Assembly (NCBI GenBank): GCA_016218865.1
Contig: JACRCU010000354.1
Coordinates: 1-40,375, forward strand
Length of the DNA: 40,375 nucleotides
Reading direction: 5' to 3'
From: Deltaproteobacteria bacterium
GTDB lineage: Bacteria; Myxococcota_A; UBA9042
This document shows, in pieces, positions 1 to 11,700 of this stretch (position 1 is the first letter of the stretch; each line of letters opens with the position of its first letter). The notes under the pieces were generated by a model, which was given only the letters and a program-made list of their open reading frames with translations, made no database searches and was not told the DNA's origin. The position numbers were made by a program, and so were the translations under genes.

Positions 1-883
1 AGACCGGCGGGCGGAGAGTCCAACTGATACGGCTTCCGACATCGTGGGTCAACGGCAGGTCTTTGGTGGCCGACATATGGCAGGTGGCGCAGGTGGGGGC
101 GGCCGAGTAGTCCTCGCCCACGATCCACTTGGCCGAGTCCAGGTTCATCTTGCCCACGTTGGCGGCAAAGGCGATGCCGTGCTTGCTCTCTTCGTAGATC
201 TCCTTTTGCGGGTGGTCCGGGCCCAGGTGGCACTTGCCGCAAGTGTTGGGGTGGCGGGCCTGGGCGGCCGAGAAGTCATGGCGCATGTGGCACGAAGCGC
301 ACGAGCCCTCGCTGCCGTCGGGGTTCAGCCGGCCGACGCCGCTGTTGGGCCACGACGCCGCGTCGAGCTTGCCGTCCTTGACCTTGACCGGCGAGCCGTG
401 GCACTGCCAGCAACCATTGACGGCTGCAGCAGAATTGCCGCCAGGGAAGCCCGGGGTCTTGAAGGCGCGGTTGCCCTCGACCACTTCGGCCAGGGTGTTG
501 TCGAGCGAGCCGATGATCTGCCCGGCCTTGCTGTGGCGCGACCCGGCGAACTCCGCGACTTCGCGGGCGTGGCAGCGGCTGCAATCCTTGGGCGTGACGA
601 GCACCGAGATGGTGAAGCCGTTGTGGTCCAGAGCGTCCGCGTCGCCCTTCTCGGCGCGGTGGCACTCGTAGCAGCCGACGTTGGCGCGGTAGTGCTTGCT
701 CTGGCCCCACTGCTGGTACTGGGCCGGCGAGTCGTCTTTGTGGCAGCCGAGGCACTCCTTGGTCTCGGCCGTGATCGAGGTGGGCAGGCCGCTGGTGACG
801 GCGGGGCCGCGCGCGGGTGCGGGGCCGGCGGCAAAGGCGGTGCTGGCCATGCAAGTGAGCGTGAGTGCAACTAGAAATCGCAT
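1..883 (-). CDS. octaheme hydroxylamine oxidoreductase (HAO)-like cytochrome c, C-terminus off the window
   Basis: Secreted multiheme cytochrome of the HAO / epsilon-HAO family, which interconverts small nitrogen compounds (hydroxylamine oxidation or nitrite/hydroxylamine reduction) in the periplasm. The start is an ATG with AGGAG 7 nt upstream, followed by a signal peptide ending in AFAAG. Seven CxxCH motifs are visible in 294 residues: CLGCH, CYECH, CSRCH, CWQCH, CASCH, CGKCH, CATCH. An eighth is expected beyond the edge. The stretches NSGVGRLNPDGSEGSC, DFSAAQARHPNTCGKCH and GPDHPQKEIYEESKHG are what I recall as HAO signatures; the Asp-His of GPDHP should be the catalytic pair. The cross-linking Tyr that separates oxidising from reducing members lies off the window, so direction cannot be judged. 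It begins 16 nt after the porin stop, so the two are probably co-transcribed. Confidence 0.88.
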   Translation of the reverse strand, partial: MRFLVALTLTCMASTAFAAGPAPARGPAVTSGLPTSITAETKECLGCHKDDSPAQYQQWGQSKHYRANVGCYECHRAEKGDADALDHNGFTISVLVTPKDCSRCHAREVAEFAGSRHSKAGQIIGSLDNTLAEVVEGNRAFKTPGFPGGNSAAAVNGCWQCHGSPVKVKDGKLDAASWPNSGVGRLNPDGSEGSCASCHMRHDFSAAQARHPNTCGKCHLGPDHPQKEIYEESKHGIAFAANVGKMNLDSAKWIVGEDYSAAPTCATCHMSATKDLPLTHDVGSRISWTLRPPV

Positions 884-899
884 GATGGAACTCCTTGCC

Positions 900-2219
900 T
901 TAGAAGGCCGTATTCAGCGTCAGGGCGCCGTAGTGCTCGGTCGTCAATTCCACAGTGTCGGCGTACTTCTTGATGCCGCGCATGGCCTCGCCGGGCAGGA
1001 ACATGCCGTACAGCAGGTGCAGCGAGGCGCCGGGCGCGAACTTCCACAGGGCGCGCACGTCCACTTCCTGGCCCACGTCGGTCTTGGGCTGCACGTCCTT
1101 GGCGTCGGTCAGGGCTTTGCCGGCCAGGGCGTGGCTGGCGAACATATGGAAGTCCACGCCCACGCTCAGGTCCTTGAGCGGAGTCGCCGCCAGGGTGACG
1201 CCAAAGTCGCGCAGGCCGCGGTTGGCGGTGTGCTTGGGGATGTTCAGGAACAGGTCGACTTCGCCGTAGAACTTGTGGTTGGTGGCGTACAGGGTGTCGA
1301 AGGCGTTCTCGGCGTTGCCGTCGCCCGAGACCTCGTCGAAGAACAGACCCACGGTGGGGGTGGCGACCACCGGCAGACCGTAGGCCAGGCGCGCGGTGCC
1401 CAGCCAGGCGCTGATGTCCTTGGCGCCCATGTGGCCGAACTGCTGATAGAACTCGGCGCTGTACGTCAGGCCGGCCGCCTTGCCATCGGCGTAGAGGCCG
1501 GCGGTGTGGCGCAGCTCGTTGCTGGTGGCGACCGCGCTGTCGTTCTTGCGCGCCAGCCACAGCAGCGAGACCCGCGCGGCGTCGCTCACGGCGTAGCGCC
1601 CGTGCAGGCCGCCGAACCAGATGTCGCCCGCCGACACGCCCACGTGGCCGTCGGCGTCGCCCATGTCGCGCTCGGTCAGGACCGTGGCGATCGCGCTGAC
1701 GTCGAGCGGGCCCTGGTTCCAGCGGAGGCGCGCACCGTCGAAGCGCCGCGCCCGCTGCACCCAGTCCAGGGCGCCCACCAGGCGCTGGGCGTCCAGGTTG
1801 ATTTCCTGGCGCCCGGCCTGCAGGGTCAGCTGGGGCATGCCCAGCGGAATCAGGACATAGGCCTCGTGGATGTCCATGCCCATGGCGGTGGTGGTCTGGG
1901 TGCCGCCGCCCAGCGGATCGGTCTCTTCGCCCCACACCCGCGTGTCCTGGAAGCGCAGCACCAGCTTGGGGCCGCCCGCGCGCTCGGCCGTGACGCCCAG
2001 GCGCGCCCGGTGCGACAGCCACTCGCGCTCCAGCGCCTCGGTGCCCTTGACGTCCTTGCCGCTGTCGACCTGGCCGCGCAGCCGGTACTGGCCGTCGAAG
2101 CCCAGGCGCCAATCAGACGACTCGATAGTCGGATGATTCTCCGCAGCCGCAGTCCCGGCCGCAGCAGCACTGACCGCGATGGCCATAAGTAGCATCCGTA
2201 CATTGCTAGAAGTTCTCAT
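900..2219 (-). CDS. outer-membrane beta-barrel porin, alginate-export-like
   Basis: Predicted outer-membrane channel of 439 residues. The chosen ATG has AAGGA about 8 nt upstream and opens a clear signal peptide (MRTSSNVRMLLMAIAVS, cleavage near TAAAEN); 29 further in-frame codons upstream have no signal-peptide character. The mature part is made of alternating hydrophobic/polar strands with aromatic girdles (WRLGFDGQYRLRGQ, KLVLRFQDTRVWG, LTLQAGRQEINL, FYGEVDLFLNIP). It ends in Phe (LTLNTAF), as BAM substrates do. The GRQEINLDAQRLVG segment and overall layout resemble the alginate-export family (PF13372), but the substrate cannot be inferred. It is the first gene of an operon with the HAO-like cytochrome, which suggests passage of a nitrogen compound or support of extracellular electron transfer. 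Confidence 0.82.
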   Translation of the reverse strand: MRTSSNVRMLLMAIAVSAAAAGTAAAENHPTIESSDWRLGFDGQYRLRGQVDSGKDVKGTEALEREWLSHRARLGVTAERAGGPKLVLRFQDTRVWGEETDPLGGGTQTTTAMGMDIHEAYVLIPLGMPQLTLQAGRQEINLDAQRLVGALDWVQRARRFDGARLRWNQGPLDVSAIATVLTERDMGDADGHVGVSAGDIWFGGLHGRYAVSDAARVSLLWLARKNDSAVATSNELRHTAGLYADGKAAGLTYSAEFYQQFGHMGAKDISAWLGTARLAYGLPVVATPTVGLFFDEVSGDGNAENAFDTLYATNHKFYGEVDLFLNIPKHTANRGLRDFGVTLAATPLKDLSVGVDFHMFASHALAGKALTDAKDVQPKTDVGQEVDVRALWKFAPGASLHLLYGMFLPGEAMRGIKKYADTVELTTEHYGALTLNTAF

Positions 2220-2759
2220 GTTTATCCTTGGTTCTGGTTCTGCAGATGGCGTCCAGCTCTCCCCCTGGGCCAAGTGCATGCTCGCGCTGGTTGCTCGGCA
2301 GGGCAAGAAGTCAATGGATATGAGAATCCATAATATGTCACAGAATTGTCAGAGATGGCCGGCCGAAGTTGAGGTGGGTCAGTTGTGGCCGGGCTCGGCC
2401 GGTGCCCGCACGGGACCGATCCCGACCGAGATCAGCCGACTGTGGGGCGGACTGCGGCGGTTGGTCGGCGGCCAAGCTGCGGGCCGGCCGCGACGGGGCC
2501 GTGACACAAGCGCGGGACGGTCAATCCGGCGTGATTCGTCGTTGTTGCATCGGGTGGCTGCGCCCGTCGGTGGCTGGTGTGACCTGCGTCAACCCGGGGC
2601 TTGACCCCGATCAAGGATGCAGCTTGCCGGTCGGAGCATGTTGTGTACGCGGCCCGCGCTCGGGGGAGATCGGACCGCGGTTCCAGGTCATCCATTCTCA
2701 CCCGTCGAATGTTCGCGCCACCGCCCCCGCCTGGCCGCGGCACCGACGCAGAGTGAACC
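2220..2759. promoter_or_regulatory. 540-bp divergent control region between porin operon and giant cytochrome gene
   Basis: No convincing gene lies here; the open frames crossing it have no family character. It must hold promoters for both directions. Near the porin side is an AT-richer patch (2310-2355) with a perfect 6-bp inverted repeat, ATGGAT/ATCCAT at 2314-2331 with a 6-bp spacer, and a TGTCA repeated 12 bp apart. Nearer the cytochrome side is an FNR-type palindrome, listed separately. It overlaps a second inverted repeat, GTCAA/TTGAC at 2588-2605, and a degenerate CRP-like TGTGA-N6-TCAAC. I could not fix -35/-10 boxes with confidence. Confidence 0.55.
2601..2614. promoter_or_regulatory. 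FNR/Dnr-type operator candidate
   Basis: TTGACCCCGATCAA matches the FNR-family consensus TTGAT-N4-ATCAA at 9 of 10 defined bases. It sits 146 bp upstream of the giant cytochrome start and about 380 bp upstream of the porin start. Anaerobic control by an FNR/Dnr-like regulator would suit both flanking operons. A chance match in high-GC DNA is possible. Confidence 0.45.
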
Positions 2760-5700
2760 ATGCAACGGCCAGCCCGAATGTCCACGCTGAATTCATTGAA
2801 TTGCCACGCATATCTCTGGCGCGGCTTGGCTCTGCTGGGTGGATGGGCGCTGGTGGCCAGCCTTGCCGCCTGCGGCGACAACTTGGCGACCGACGAGCCG
2901 AGCCAGAGCGCCAAGGCGGACGCCAAGGACGACTCGAGCGTGGGCCTGGCCGATGCGCACGCGGACGCGGACGACGTCGGTGCGGCCGACGCCAGCCAGG
3001 GCGATGGCGTGGCGGGCGACGGCCAGGTCGGCGACGGTCAGGTGGGCGACGGGCAAGTCAGTGAAGTCGCAGATGAAGATGGGCAGGCAGACGGCGCCGA
3101 CCAACTCGACGCCGCCGCCGACGACGACGCCGCCGACGCCGCCGACGACGACGCCGCGGATGGCGACGCTGGCGAAGACACCGACGACGGCAAGGATGGC
3201 ATAGGTCCGCTGCCCGATCTGCCGATCTGGCCCGACACCGCGGTCGACGATCAAACCCAGCAGCCCGACGAGACCGTCGCCGATGCCGCCGCCCCCAGCG
3301 ACACCGAGCCGGCCGACGTGGCCGTGACCGACACCGTGGACGACGTGGCGACCCCCGACGCCGCGGCCGACGCGGGCGCCGCAGACGCAGCCGCCGACAC
3401 GGGCGGCGACACCGCGACCCAGGATGCCGGCAGCGATGCCAAGCCCTTCGAGCCGCCGCCAATCGACTGGGCGCCCGTGTGCTTCTACTGCCACGGCGAC
3501 GCCGCCCTGAAGACCCCGGCGCCGCCAGTGGACACCAAGGGCCAGGTCGACACCAAGCAACACGGCGTGGGCGCGCATGCCTCGCACGTGGGCGTGGCCA
3601 ATTGGCACAAGACCGTGGCGTGCGCCGAGTGCCACAAGGTGCCCAAAGTGTTCCTGGATCCCGATACGCCCAGCCACCTCAACGGGGCCACCGACCTCAT
3701 GTGGGGTCCGCTGGCCAAGCAAGGCGACTACAACTTTGGCGACCTGGCCTGTGGCAACACCTACTGCCACGGCGCCAGCCTGAAGCCGGACTTTGCCGGC
3801 GAGACCACAGTCCGCAAGCCAACTTGGACCACCCTGGACGGCAGCCAGGAAGCCTGCGGCAGCGCTTGCCACACCAACCCGCCCGGCGGCGCCCACCCAC
3901 CCGGCAAGGCCTGCCAGCTCTGCCACACTGCAGCGCTCAAGAGCTACGACGCCGCCGCCAAGACCGCGGTGTGGAACAACGCCAACTTGCACATCGACGG
4001 CAAGGTCGACGTGGAATTGGGCGCCACCTGCACCAGCTGCCACGGCGACCCCGCCAGCAAGAACCCGGCGCCACCGCTGGGCACCAAGGGCGAGACCAAG
4101 ACCAGCGACGTGGCCGTAGGCGCCCACGCCAAGCACCTGCAGGGCGGCACCCAAGGAAGCACCTGGCACCGCGCCGTGCAGTGCCGCGACTGCCACACCG
4201 TGCCCGTGCAGATTCCCCATGCCAACGGCGCGGTGGAGCTGAATTGGAGCCCGGTCGCCGCCTCGGGGGGCACCATCGGCACCTGGGACGAGGCGAACTC
4301 GGCCTGCGCCAACACGTGGTGCCACGGCGGCAACCAGGTCGGCGCCAAGGCCGGCGGCACGACCAACACCAAGCCGGTCTGGACCAAGGTCGACGGCAGC
4401 CAGGCCGCCTGTGGCACAACGTGTCACACCAACCCGCCGGGCGGCATGCACCCCAAGGCGAGCAACTGCGCGGCCTGCCACGGCCCCGTGATCGCCAGCT
4501 ACGACCCGACCAGCGGCGTGGCCAGCTGGGCCAACGCCAACCTGCACGTCGACGGCAAGGTCGACACCGCCAACCTGGGCTGCACCACCTGCCACGGCGA
4601 CGAGGCCACCAAGAACCCCGCGCCGCCCAAGGGCACCCAGGGCGAGACGGCCACCACCTCGCCTGCGGTGGGCGCACATGCCGCGCACTTGGGCGCCAGC
4701 GCCTGGCACCGCGCCGGCGAGTGCACCGACTGCCACAGCGTGCCGTCGGACCCGATGCACGCCAACGACAAGGTCGAGCTGAACTGGGGCGCGCTGGCCA
4801 AGACCAGCGGCGCCAAGCCGGATTTCGACGCCGCCAAGCTGACTTGCAACGCCAGCTACTGCCACGGCGCCACGCTGGAGCCGGCCAAGTCGGGCGGCAC
4901 CGTGATGCGCCAGCCGCAGTGGACCAAGGTCGACGGCAGCCAGGACACTTGTGGCACCACGTGTCACACCAACCCGCCCGGCGCCGGCCACCCCGCCAGC
5001 ACCGCCTGCGGCACCTGCCACGGCGACGTCGTCAAGACCTTCGACCCCGCCAGCGGCCAGACCACCTGGACCAACGCGGCCTTGCACATCGACGGCAAGC
5101 TGCAGATCGCCAGCATGGATTGCACCACCTGCCACGGCGACAAGGTGAGCAACAACCCCGCGCCGCCCAAAGGCAGCAAGGGCGAGACCGCCACCACCGC
5201 CCGCGCCGTCGGCGCCCACGCCGCCCACCTGACCGCCGCCGACTGGCACCGCGACACCGCCTGCACCGACTGCCACGCCGTGCCCAAGAGCAACCTGCAC
5301 AGCGACGGCACCGTGGACCTGGCCTGGGGCGCGCTCGCCCAGAGCGGCGGCGCTCAGACTACCTGGGATACCAATAAGTTGCAGTGCTCGGGCAACTACT
5401 GCCACGGCGCCACCCTGGCCCCGGCCAAGACCGGCGGCAGCAAGCTGGCGGCGCCCACCTGGACCACGGTGGACAACAGCCAGGACAAGTGCGGCGCGAC
5501 CTGCCACACCAACCCGCCCGGCGGCAAGCACGCCCAGGTCGACAACTGCCAGGCCTGCCACGGCGCGGTGATCAAGGCCTGGAACGCGACCACCGGCGTC
5601 GCCACCTGGCAGAACGGCAAGCTCCACGTCGACGGCACCGTGCAAGTGGCCAACGCCGACTGCACCACCTGCCACGGCGACGCCACCACCAAGAACCCCG

Positions 5701-8700
5701 CGCCGCCCAAGGGCACCAAGGGCGAGACCGCCACCACCACCGCCGCCGTCGGCGCCCACACCGCCCACCTTGGCACCAGCACCTGGCACCGCGCCGGGCA
5801 GTGCACCGACTGCCACGCCGTGCCGACCCAGATGAGCCACGCCGACAGCAAGATCGACTTTGCCTGGGGTTCGCTGACCCAGACCGGCGGCACCAGCACC
5901 AACTTTGACCTGACCGCGCTGAGCTGCACCGGCTCGTACTGCCACGGCGCCACCCTGGGCCCGGCCAAGAGCGGCGGCACCACCATGGTCAAGCCGACCT
6001 GGAACAAGGTCGACGGCAGCCAGGCCGCCTGTGGCACGACGTGTCACACCAACCCGCCCGGCGGCGGCCACTCGCCCAGCACGGCGTGCGCCACCTGCCA
6101 CACCGACGTGATCAAGAGCTACGACGCCGCCACCGGCCAGGCCACCTGGGCCAACGCGGCCCTGCACGTGGACGGCAAGGTGCAAGTGGCCGGCATGGAC
6201 TGCACCACCTGCCACGGCGACGCCACCACCAAGAACCCCGCGCCGCCCAAGGGCAGCAAGGGCGAGACCGCCACCACCGCCCGCGCCGTCGGCGCCCACG
6301 CCGCCCACCTGACCGCCGCCGACTGGCACCGCGACACCCTGTGCACCGACTGCCACAGCGTGCCCAGCAGCAACCTGCACAGCAACAACCAGGTCGACCT
6401 GGCCTGGGGCGCAGTCGCGCAAAGCAGTGGCGCCAAGACCACTTGGGACACCACCAAGCTGCAGTGCTCGGGCAACTACTGCCACGGCGCCACCCTGGCC
6501 CCGGCCAAGACCGGCGGCAGCAAGCTGGCGGCGCCCACCTGGACCACGGTAGACAACAGCCAGGACAAGTGCGGCTCGACCTGCCACACCAACCCGCCCG
6601 GCGGCGGCCACGCGCACGTCGACAACTGCCAGGCCTGCCACGGCGAGGTGATCAAGGCTTGGAACCCCAGCACCGGCGTCGCCACCTGGCAGAACGGCAA
6701 GCTCCACGTCGACGGCACTATCCAGGTCGGCAATGCCGACTGCACCACCTGCCACGGCGACGCGGCGACCAACAACCCCGCGCCGCCCAAGGGCACCAAG
6801 GGCGAGACGGCCACCACCGCCGCCGCGGTCGGCGCCCACCGCGTCCACCTGGGTGCGACCACCTGGCACCGCGCAGGCCAGTGCACCGACTGCCATACCA
6901 TCCCGACCTCGATGAGCCACGCCAACAACGTGTTGGACCTGGCCTGGGGCTCGCTGACCCAGACCGGCGGCGCCAACACCAATTTCGAGCCGTCGACACT
7001 GGGTTGCACCGGCTCGTACTGCCACGGCGCCACCCTGATGCCCGCCAAGGCCGGCGGCACCACCCTGGCCAAGCCGATCTGGAACAAGGTCGACGGCAGC
7101 CAGGACGCCTGCGGCTCGACCTGCCACACCAACCCGCCCGGCGGCAGCCACCCGGCCAGCACCGCCTGCGCCACCTGCCACGGCGCCAGCATCAAGACCT
7201 TTGACGCCGCCACCGGTCAGGCCACCTGGACCAACGCCAATTTGCACGTCAACGGCAAGGTCGAGCTGTCGCAGCTCGCCTGCACCAGCTGCCACGGCGA
7301 TCCGGTCACCGGCGCCGCCAACCCGCCGCTGGGCACGCAAGGCCAGACCCAGACGACGCAAAAGGCCGTGGGCGCCCACCAGGCCCACCTGGGCAGCGGC
7401 GGCTGGCACCGCGCCGGCCAGTGCGCCGACTGCCACACCGTGCCGACCTCGATGACCCACACCGACGGCAAGGTCGACCTGGCCTGGAGCAGCCTGGCCC
7501 AGACCGGCACCGCCAACCCCACCTGGGACGGCAGCGCCGCCACCTGCAGCGGGAACTACTGCCACGGCAGCACCCTGGCCCCGGCCAAGACCGGCGGCCA
7601 GGTCCAGCGCACCCCCGCCTGGACCAAGGTCGACGGCAGCCAGGACGCTTGTGGCACAACGTGTCACACCAACCCGCCGGGCGCCAGCCACCCCAAGAGC
7701 GCCACCTGCAACCTGTGCCACGACGCGGTGATCAGCAGCTTCGACCCCGCCAAGAACACCGCGGTGTGGAAGAACCCGCTGCTGCACGTCAACGGCAACA
7801 TCGAGGTCAAAGCGCTGGATTGCACCACCTGCCACGGCGACGCGACCAGCAAGAACCCGGCGCCGCCCGTGGACACGCTGGGCAACACGGCCACCACCGC
7901 CGCCGGCGTGGGCGCGCACGCTCAGCACCTGGGCGCCAGCACCTGGCACCGCGCCGGTCAGTGCGCCGACTGCCACACCGCGCCCACCTCGAACCTGCAC
8001 GCCAACGGTGCGCTGGATCTGGCCTGGGGCACGGTGCCGCTGAGCGACGCCGCCAAGCCGGCCTACGACCAGTCGATCCTGACCTGCACCGGCTCGTACT
8101 GCCACGGCACCACCCTGATGGGCGCCAAGAGCGGCGGCGGCACCAACCGCCAGCCGATCTGGAACGTGGTCAACAACACCTTCGACGCCTGCGGCAGCAC
8201 CTGCCACACCAACCCGCCCGGCGGCACCCACCCGGCCAGCGCGGCGTGCGCCACCTGCCATCCGGCCACCATCGCCGCGTACAACGCCACCACAAACGTC
8301 GCCACCTTCAAAGACGCGACCTTGCACATCAACGGCAAGGTCGACGTGGTCGGCCTGGCCTGCACCACCTGCCACGGCGACGCCGCCAGCAACAACCCGG
8401 CGCCGCCGCTGGGCACCAAGGGCGAGACCGCCACCACCACCAAGGCCGTGGGCGCCCACGCCAAGCACGGCGGCAGCAGCACTTGGCACCGCGACGTGGC
8501 CTGCACCGACTGCCACAGCGTCCCCGCGTCGATGACCCACAGCAACGGCAGCGTGGACCTGAGCTGGAGCAGCGTGGCCAGCGCCGACCAGAGCGTGCCG
8601 GCGTGGAACAGCGCGACCACCACCTGCTCGGGCAACTACTGCCACGGCAGCAGCTTGCTGGGCGCCAAGGCCGGCGGCACCGTGATGCGCACGCCCGTTT

Positions 8701-11700
8701 GGACCAAGGTCGACGGCAGCCAGGCCGCTTGTGGCACAACGTGTCACACGCTGCCGCCCGGCGGTACCCACCCGCAAAACAACCAGTGCGCCACCTGCCA
8801 CACCACCGTGATCGCCAGCAACGACCCGGCCACCACCCCGGTCAAGTGGGCCGACCGCAAGCTGCACATCGACGGCAAGATCGATGTGGGTACGCTGACG
8901 TGCACCAGCTGCCACGGCGACAAGGCCAGCAACAACCCGGCGCCGCCGGTCGGCACCAAGGGCGAGACGGCCACCAGCAGCGTCGCCGTCGGCGCGCACG
9001 CCCAGCACCTGGGTGCCAGCAGCTCGCACCGCCCCGGCCAGTGCACCGACTGCCACGTGGTACCCGTGTCACTGCAACACGGCAACGGGACTACTGAAAT
9101 GACCTGGGGCGCCCTGCCCAAGACCGCCAGCCAGACGCCGCTGTGGGACAAGACCACCGCCACCTGCGCCGGCAACTACTGCCACGGCACCAGCCTGGAG
9201 CCCGCCAAGGCCGGCGGCACCACCATGCGCACGCCCAAGTGGACCCAGGTCGACGGCAGCCAGGGCAAGTGCGGCAGCACCTGTCACACCAACCCGCCCG
9301 GCGGCCCGCACCCGGCCAGCGACAAGTGCGCAATGTGCCACAGCGCCGTGATCAGCGGCTACGACACGGCGGCGGCCACGGCGACCTGGAAGGATCCGGG
9401 CTTGCACGTGGACGGCACCCTGCAGGTGACCACCTTGACCTGCACCAGCTGCCACGGCACCGCCAGCACCAACGACCCGATGCCGCCCAAGGGCACGCTA
9501 GGCGAGACCGCCACCACCACCAAGGCGGTCGGCGCACACAAGCAGCACCTGGGCTCCAGCGCCTGGCACCGCGCCGGCGCGTGCGTCGACTGCCACACCG
9601 TGCCGACCTCGCAGACCCACACCAACAACACCGTGGATCTGGCGTGGGGCAGCGTGGCCACCGCCGGCACCGCCCAGCCGGCCTGGAACACCACCGCCGC
9701 CACCTGCTCGGGCAACTGGTGCCACGGCGGCAAGCTGCCTGGCGCCAACGCCGGCGGCACCGTGATGCAGACGCCCAAGTGGACCCTGGTCGACGGCAGC
9801 CAGGCGGCCTGTGGCACCACGTGTCACACCAACCCGCCCGGCGGCAGCCACCCGCAGAGCACCAACTGCAACCTGTGCCACGCCGGCGTGATTGCCAGCT
9901 ACGACGCCAACGCCAAGACCGCGGTGTGGAAGAACGCGACCCTGCACGTCGACGGCAACGTGGACGTGGTGGGCATGAGCTGCACCAGCTGCCACGGCGA
10001 TGCGGCGGCCAACGATCCGTCGCCGCCGCTGGGCACCAAGGGCGAGACCCAGACCACCCAGGTCGCGGTCGGCGCGCACGCCCAGCACATGGGCCCGTCG
10101 AACTGGCGCGGCGCAGTGCTGTGCAGCGACTGCCACACGGTGCCGACGTCGATGACCCACACCAACGGCACCGTCGACGTCAACTTTGCCGGCCTGTCCG
10201 TGGCCGACACCGCCAACCCGACCTGGAGCAAGAGCACCGTCACCTGCAGCGGCAGCTACTGCCACGGCGCCACCCTGATGCCGGCGGCGACCGGCGGCAC
10301 GGTCAACCACAACCCGCTGTGGACCAAGGTCGACGGCAGCCAAGACGCCTGCGGCAGCACCTGCCACACCAACCCGCCGGGCGGCACTCACCCGCCGAAC
10401 ACCGCCTGCAACCTGTGCCACAACCAGGTGATCGGCGGCTACGACGCGGCGGCCAAGACCGCGACCTGGGCCGACCCGACCCTGCACATCAACGGCAAGG
10501 TCGAGGTCAAGACCCTGACCTGCACCAGCTGCCACGGCGACACCGCCAGCAACAACCCCGCGCCGCCGCTGGGCACCAAGGGCGAGACCCAGACCAGTCA
10601 GGCCGCTGTGGGCGCCCATGCCCAGCACCTGGCCACCAGCACCTGGCACCGCAACGGCCAGTGCACCGACTGCCACAGCGTGCCGGTCTCGGTCGGCCAC
10701 GCCAACGGCAGCACCGACTTCAGCTGGGGCGGGCCGTCTGCGCTCAATGGCGCCAACCCGCAGTTCGCGGCCGGCAACGTGAGCTGCAGCGGCGCCTACT
10801 GCCACGGCAACACCCTGTACGGGCCCAAGCCCGGCGGCTCGGTCGCGCGCACGCCGGTGTGGACCACCGTCAACGGCAGCTGGGACGCTTGTGGCACGAC
10901 GTGTCACACCCTGCCGCCGGCGGCGCCGCACCCGCAGAACGAGAACTGCGCGCAGTGCCACGCTGCGGTGGTGACGTCGATCGTCTTGGGCACGCCGCCC
11001 ACGGTGGTGTGGCAGGATGCGCAGTTGCACATCGACGGCAAGATCGACACCGGCACCGTGACCTGCACCAGCTGTCACGGCGACAAGGTGGCCAACAACC
11101 CGGCGCCGCCGATCGGCAGCAAGGGCGAGACCCAGACCACCCAGAAGGCGGTCGGCGCGCACGCGGTGCACCTGGCGGCGGGCTCGACCTGGCACCGCGA
11201 CGGCCAGTGCACCGACTGCCACACGGTACCGGTCTCGATGACCCACGCCAACGGCACCAGCGACCTGAACTGGAGCGCGCCCAGCAACGTCGGCAACCTG
11301 TCGCCGAGCTACGCCATCGACGCCAAGTGCAGCAACAACTGGTGCCACGGCTCGGGCCTGGGCGCGGCCAAGACCGGGGGCACGCTGAACCGCACGCCGT
11401 TGTGGACCCAGGTCGACGGTACGCAGGACGCTTGTGGCACAACGTGTCACACCAACCCGCCCGGCGGCGGCCACGTGGCCCACACCGACTGCACCATCTG
11501 CCACACCGCGGTGGTGGCGGCCTTCAACCCGGCCAACAACGCCACCACCTGGACGGACCGCACGCTGCACGTCAATGGTGTCAAGGAGTCGAACAAGTAT
11601 CACGACTTGGGTGGCTGGACCACGCCGAAGTTCGGCACCAACCACCACGGCAGCAACTACTTCGTGCGCAACCAGCAGCGCGACGAGCACAACGTGTCCT

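Noticed and set aside
44-874. Plus-strand open frames at the left edge
   Set aside because: The minus-strand frame encodes seven CxxCH motifs with HAO wording; the plus-strand frames are Ala/Gly/Val-rich shadows.
2793-9056. Very long open frame antisense to the giant cytochrome (and a second at 9498-12443)
   Set aside because: It mirrors the repeat structure and GC-rich third positions of the cytochrome gene. It is Gly/Ala/Val-rich without family motifs and has no ribosome-binding site, so it is a shadow.
3480-11579. CRISPR-like regular periodicity
   Set aside because: The units are 540 nt, coding and haem-binding; there are no short repeats with unrelated spacers.
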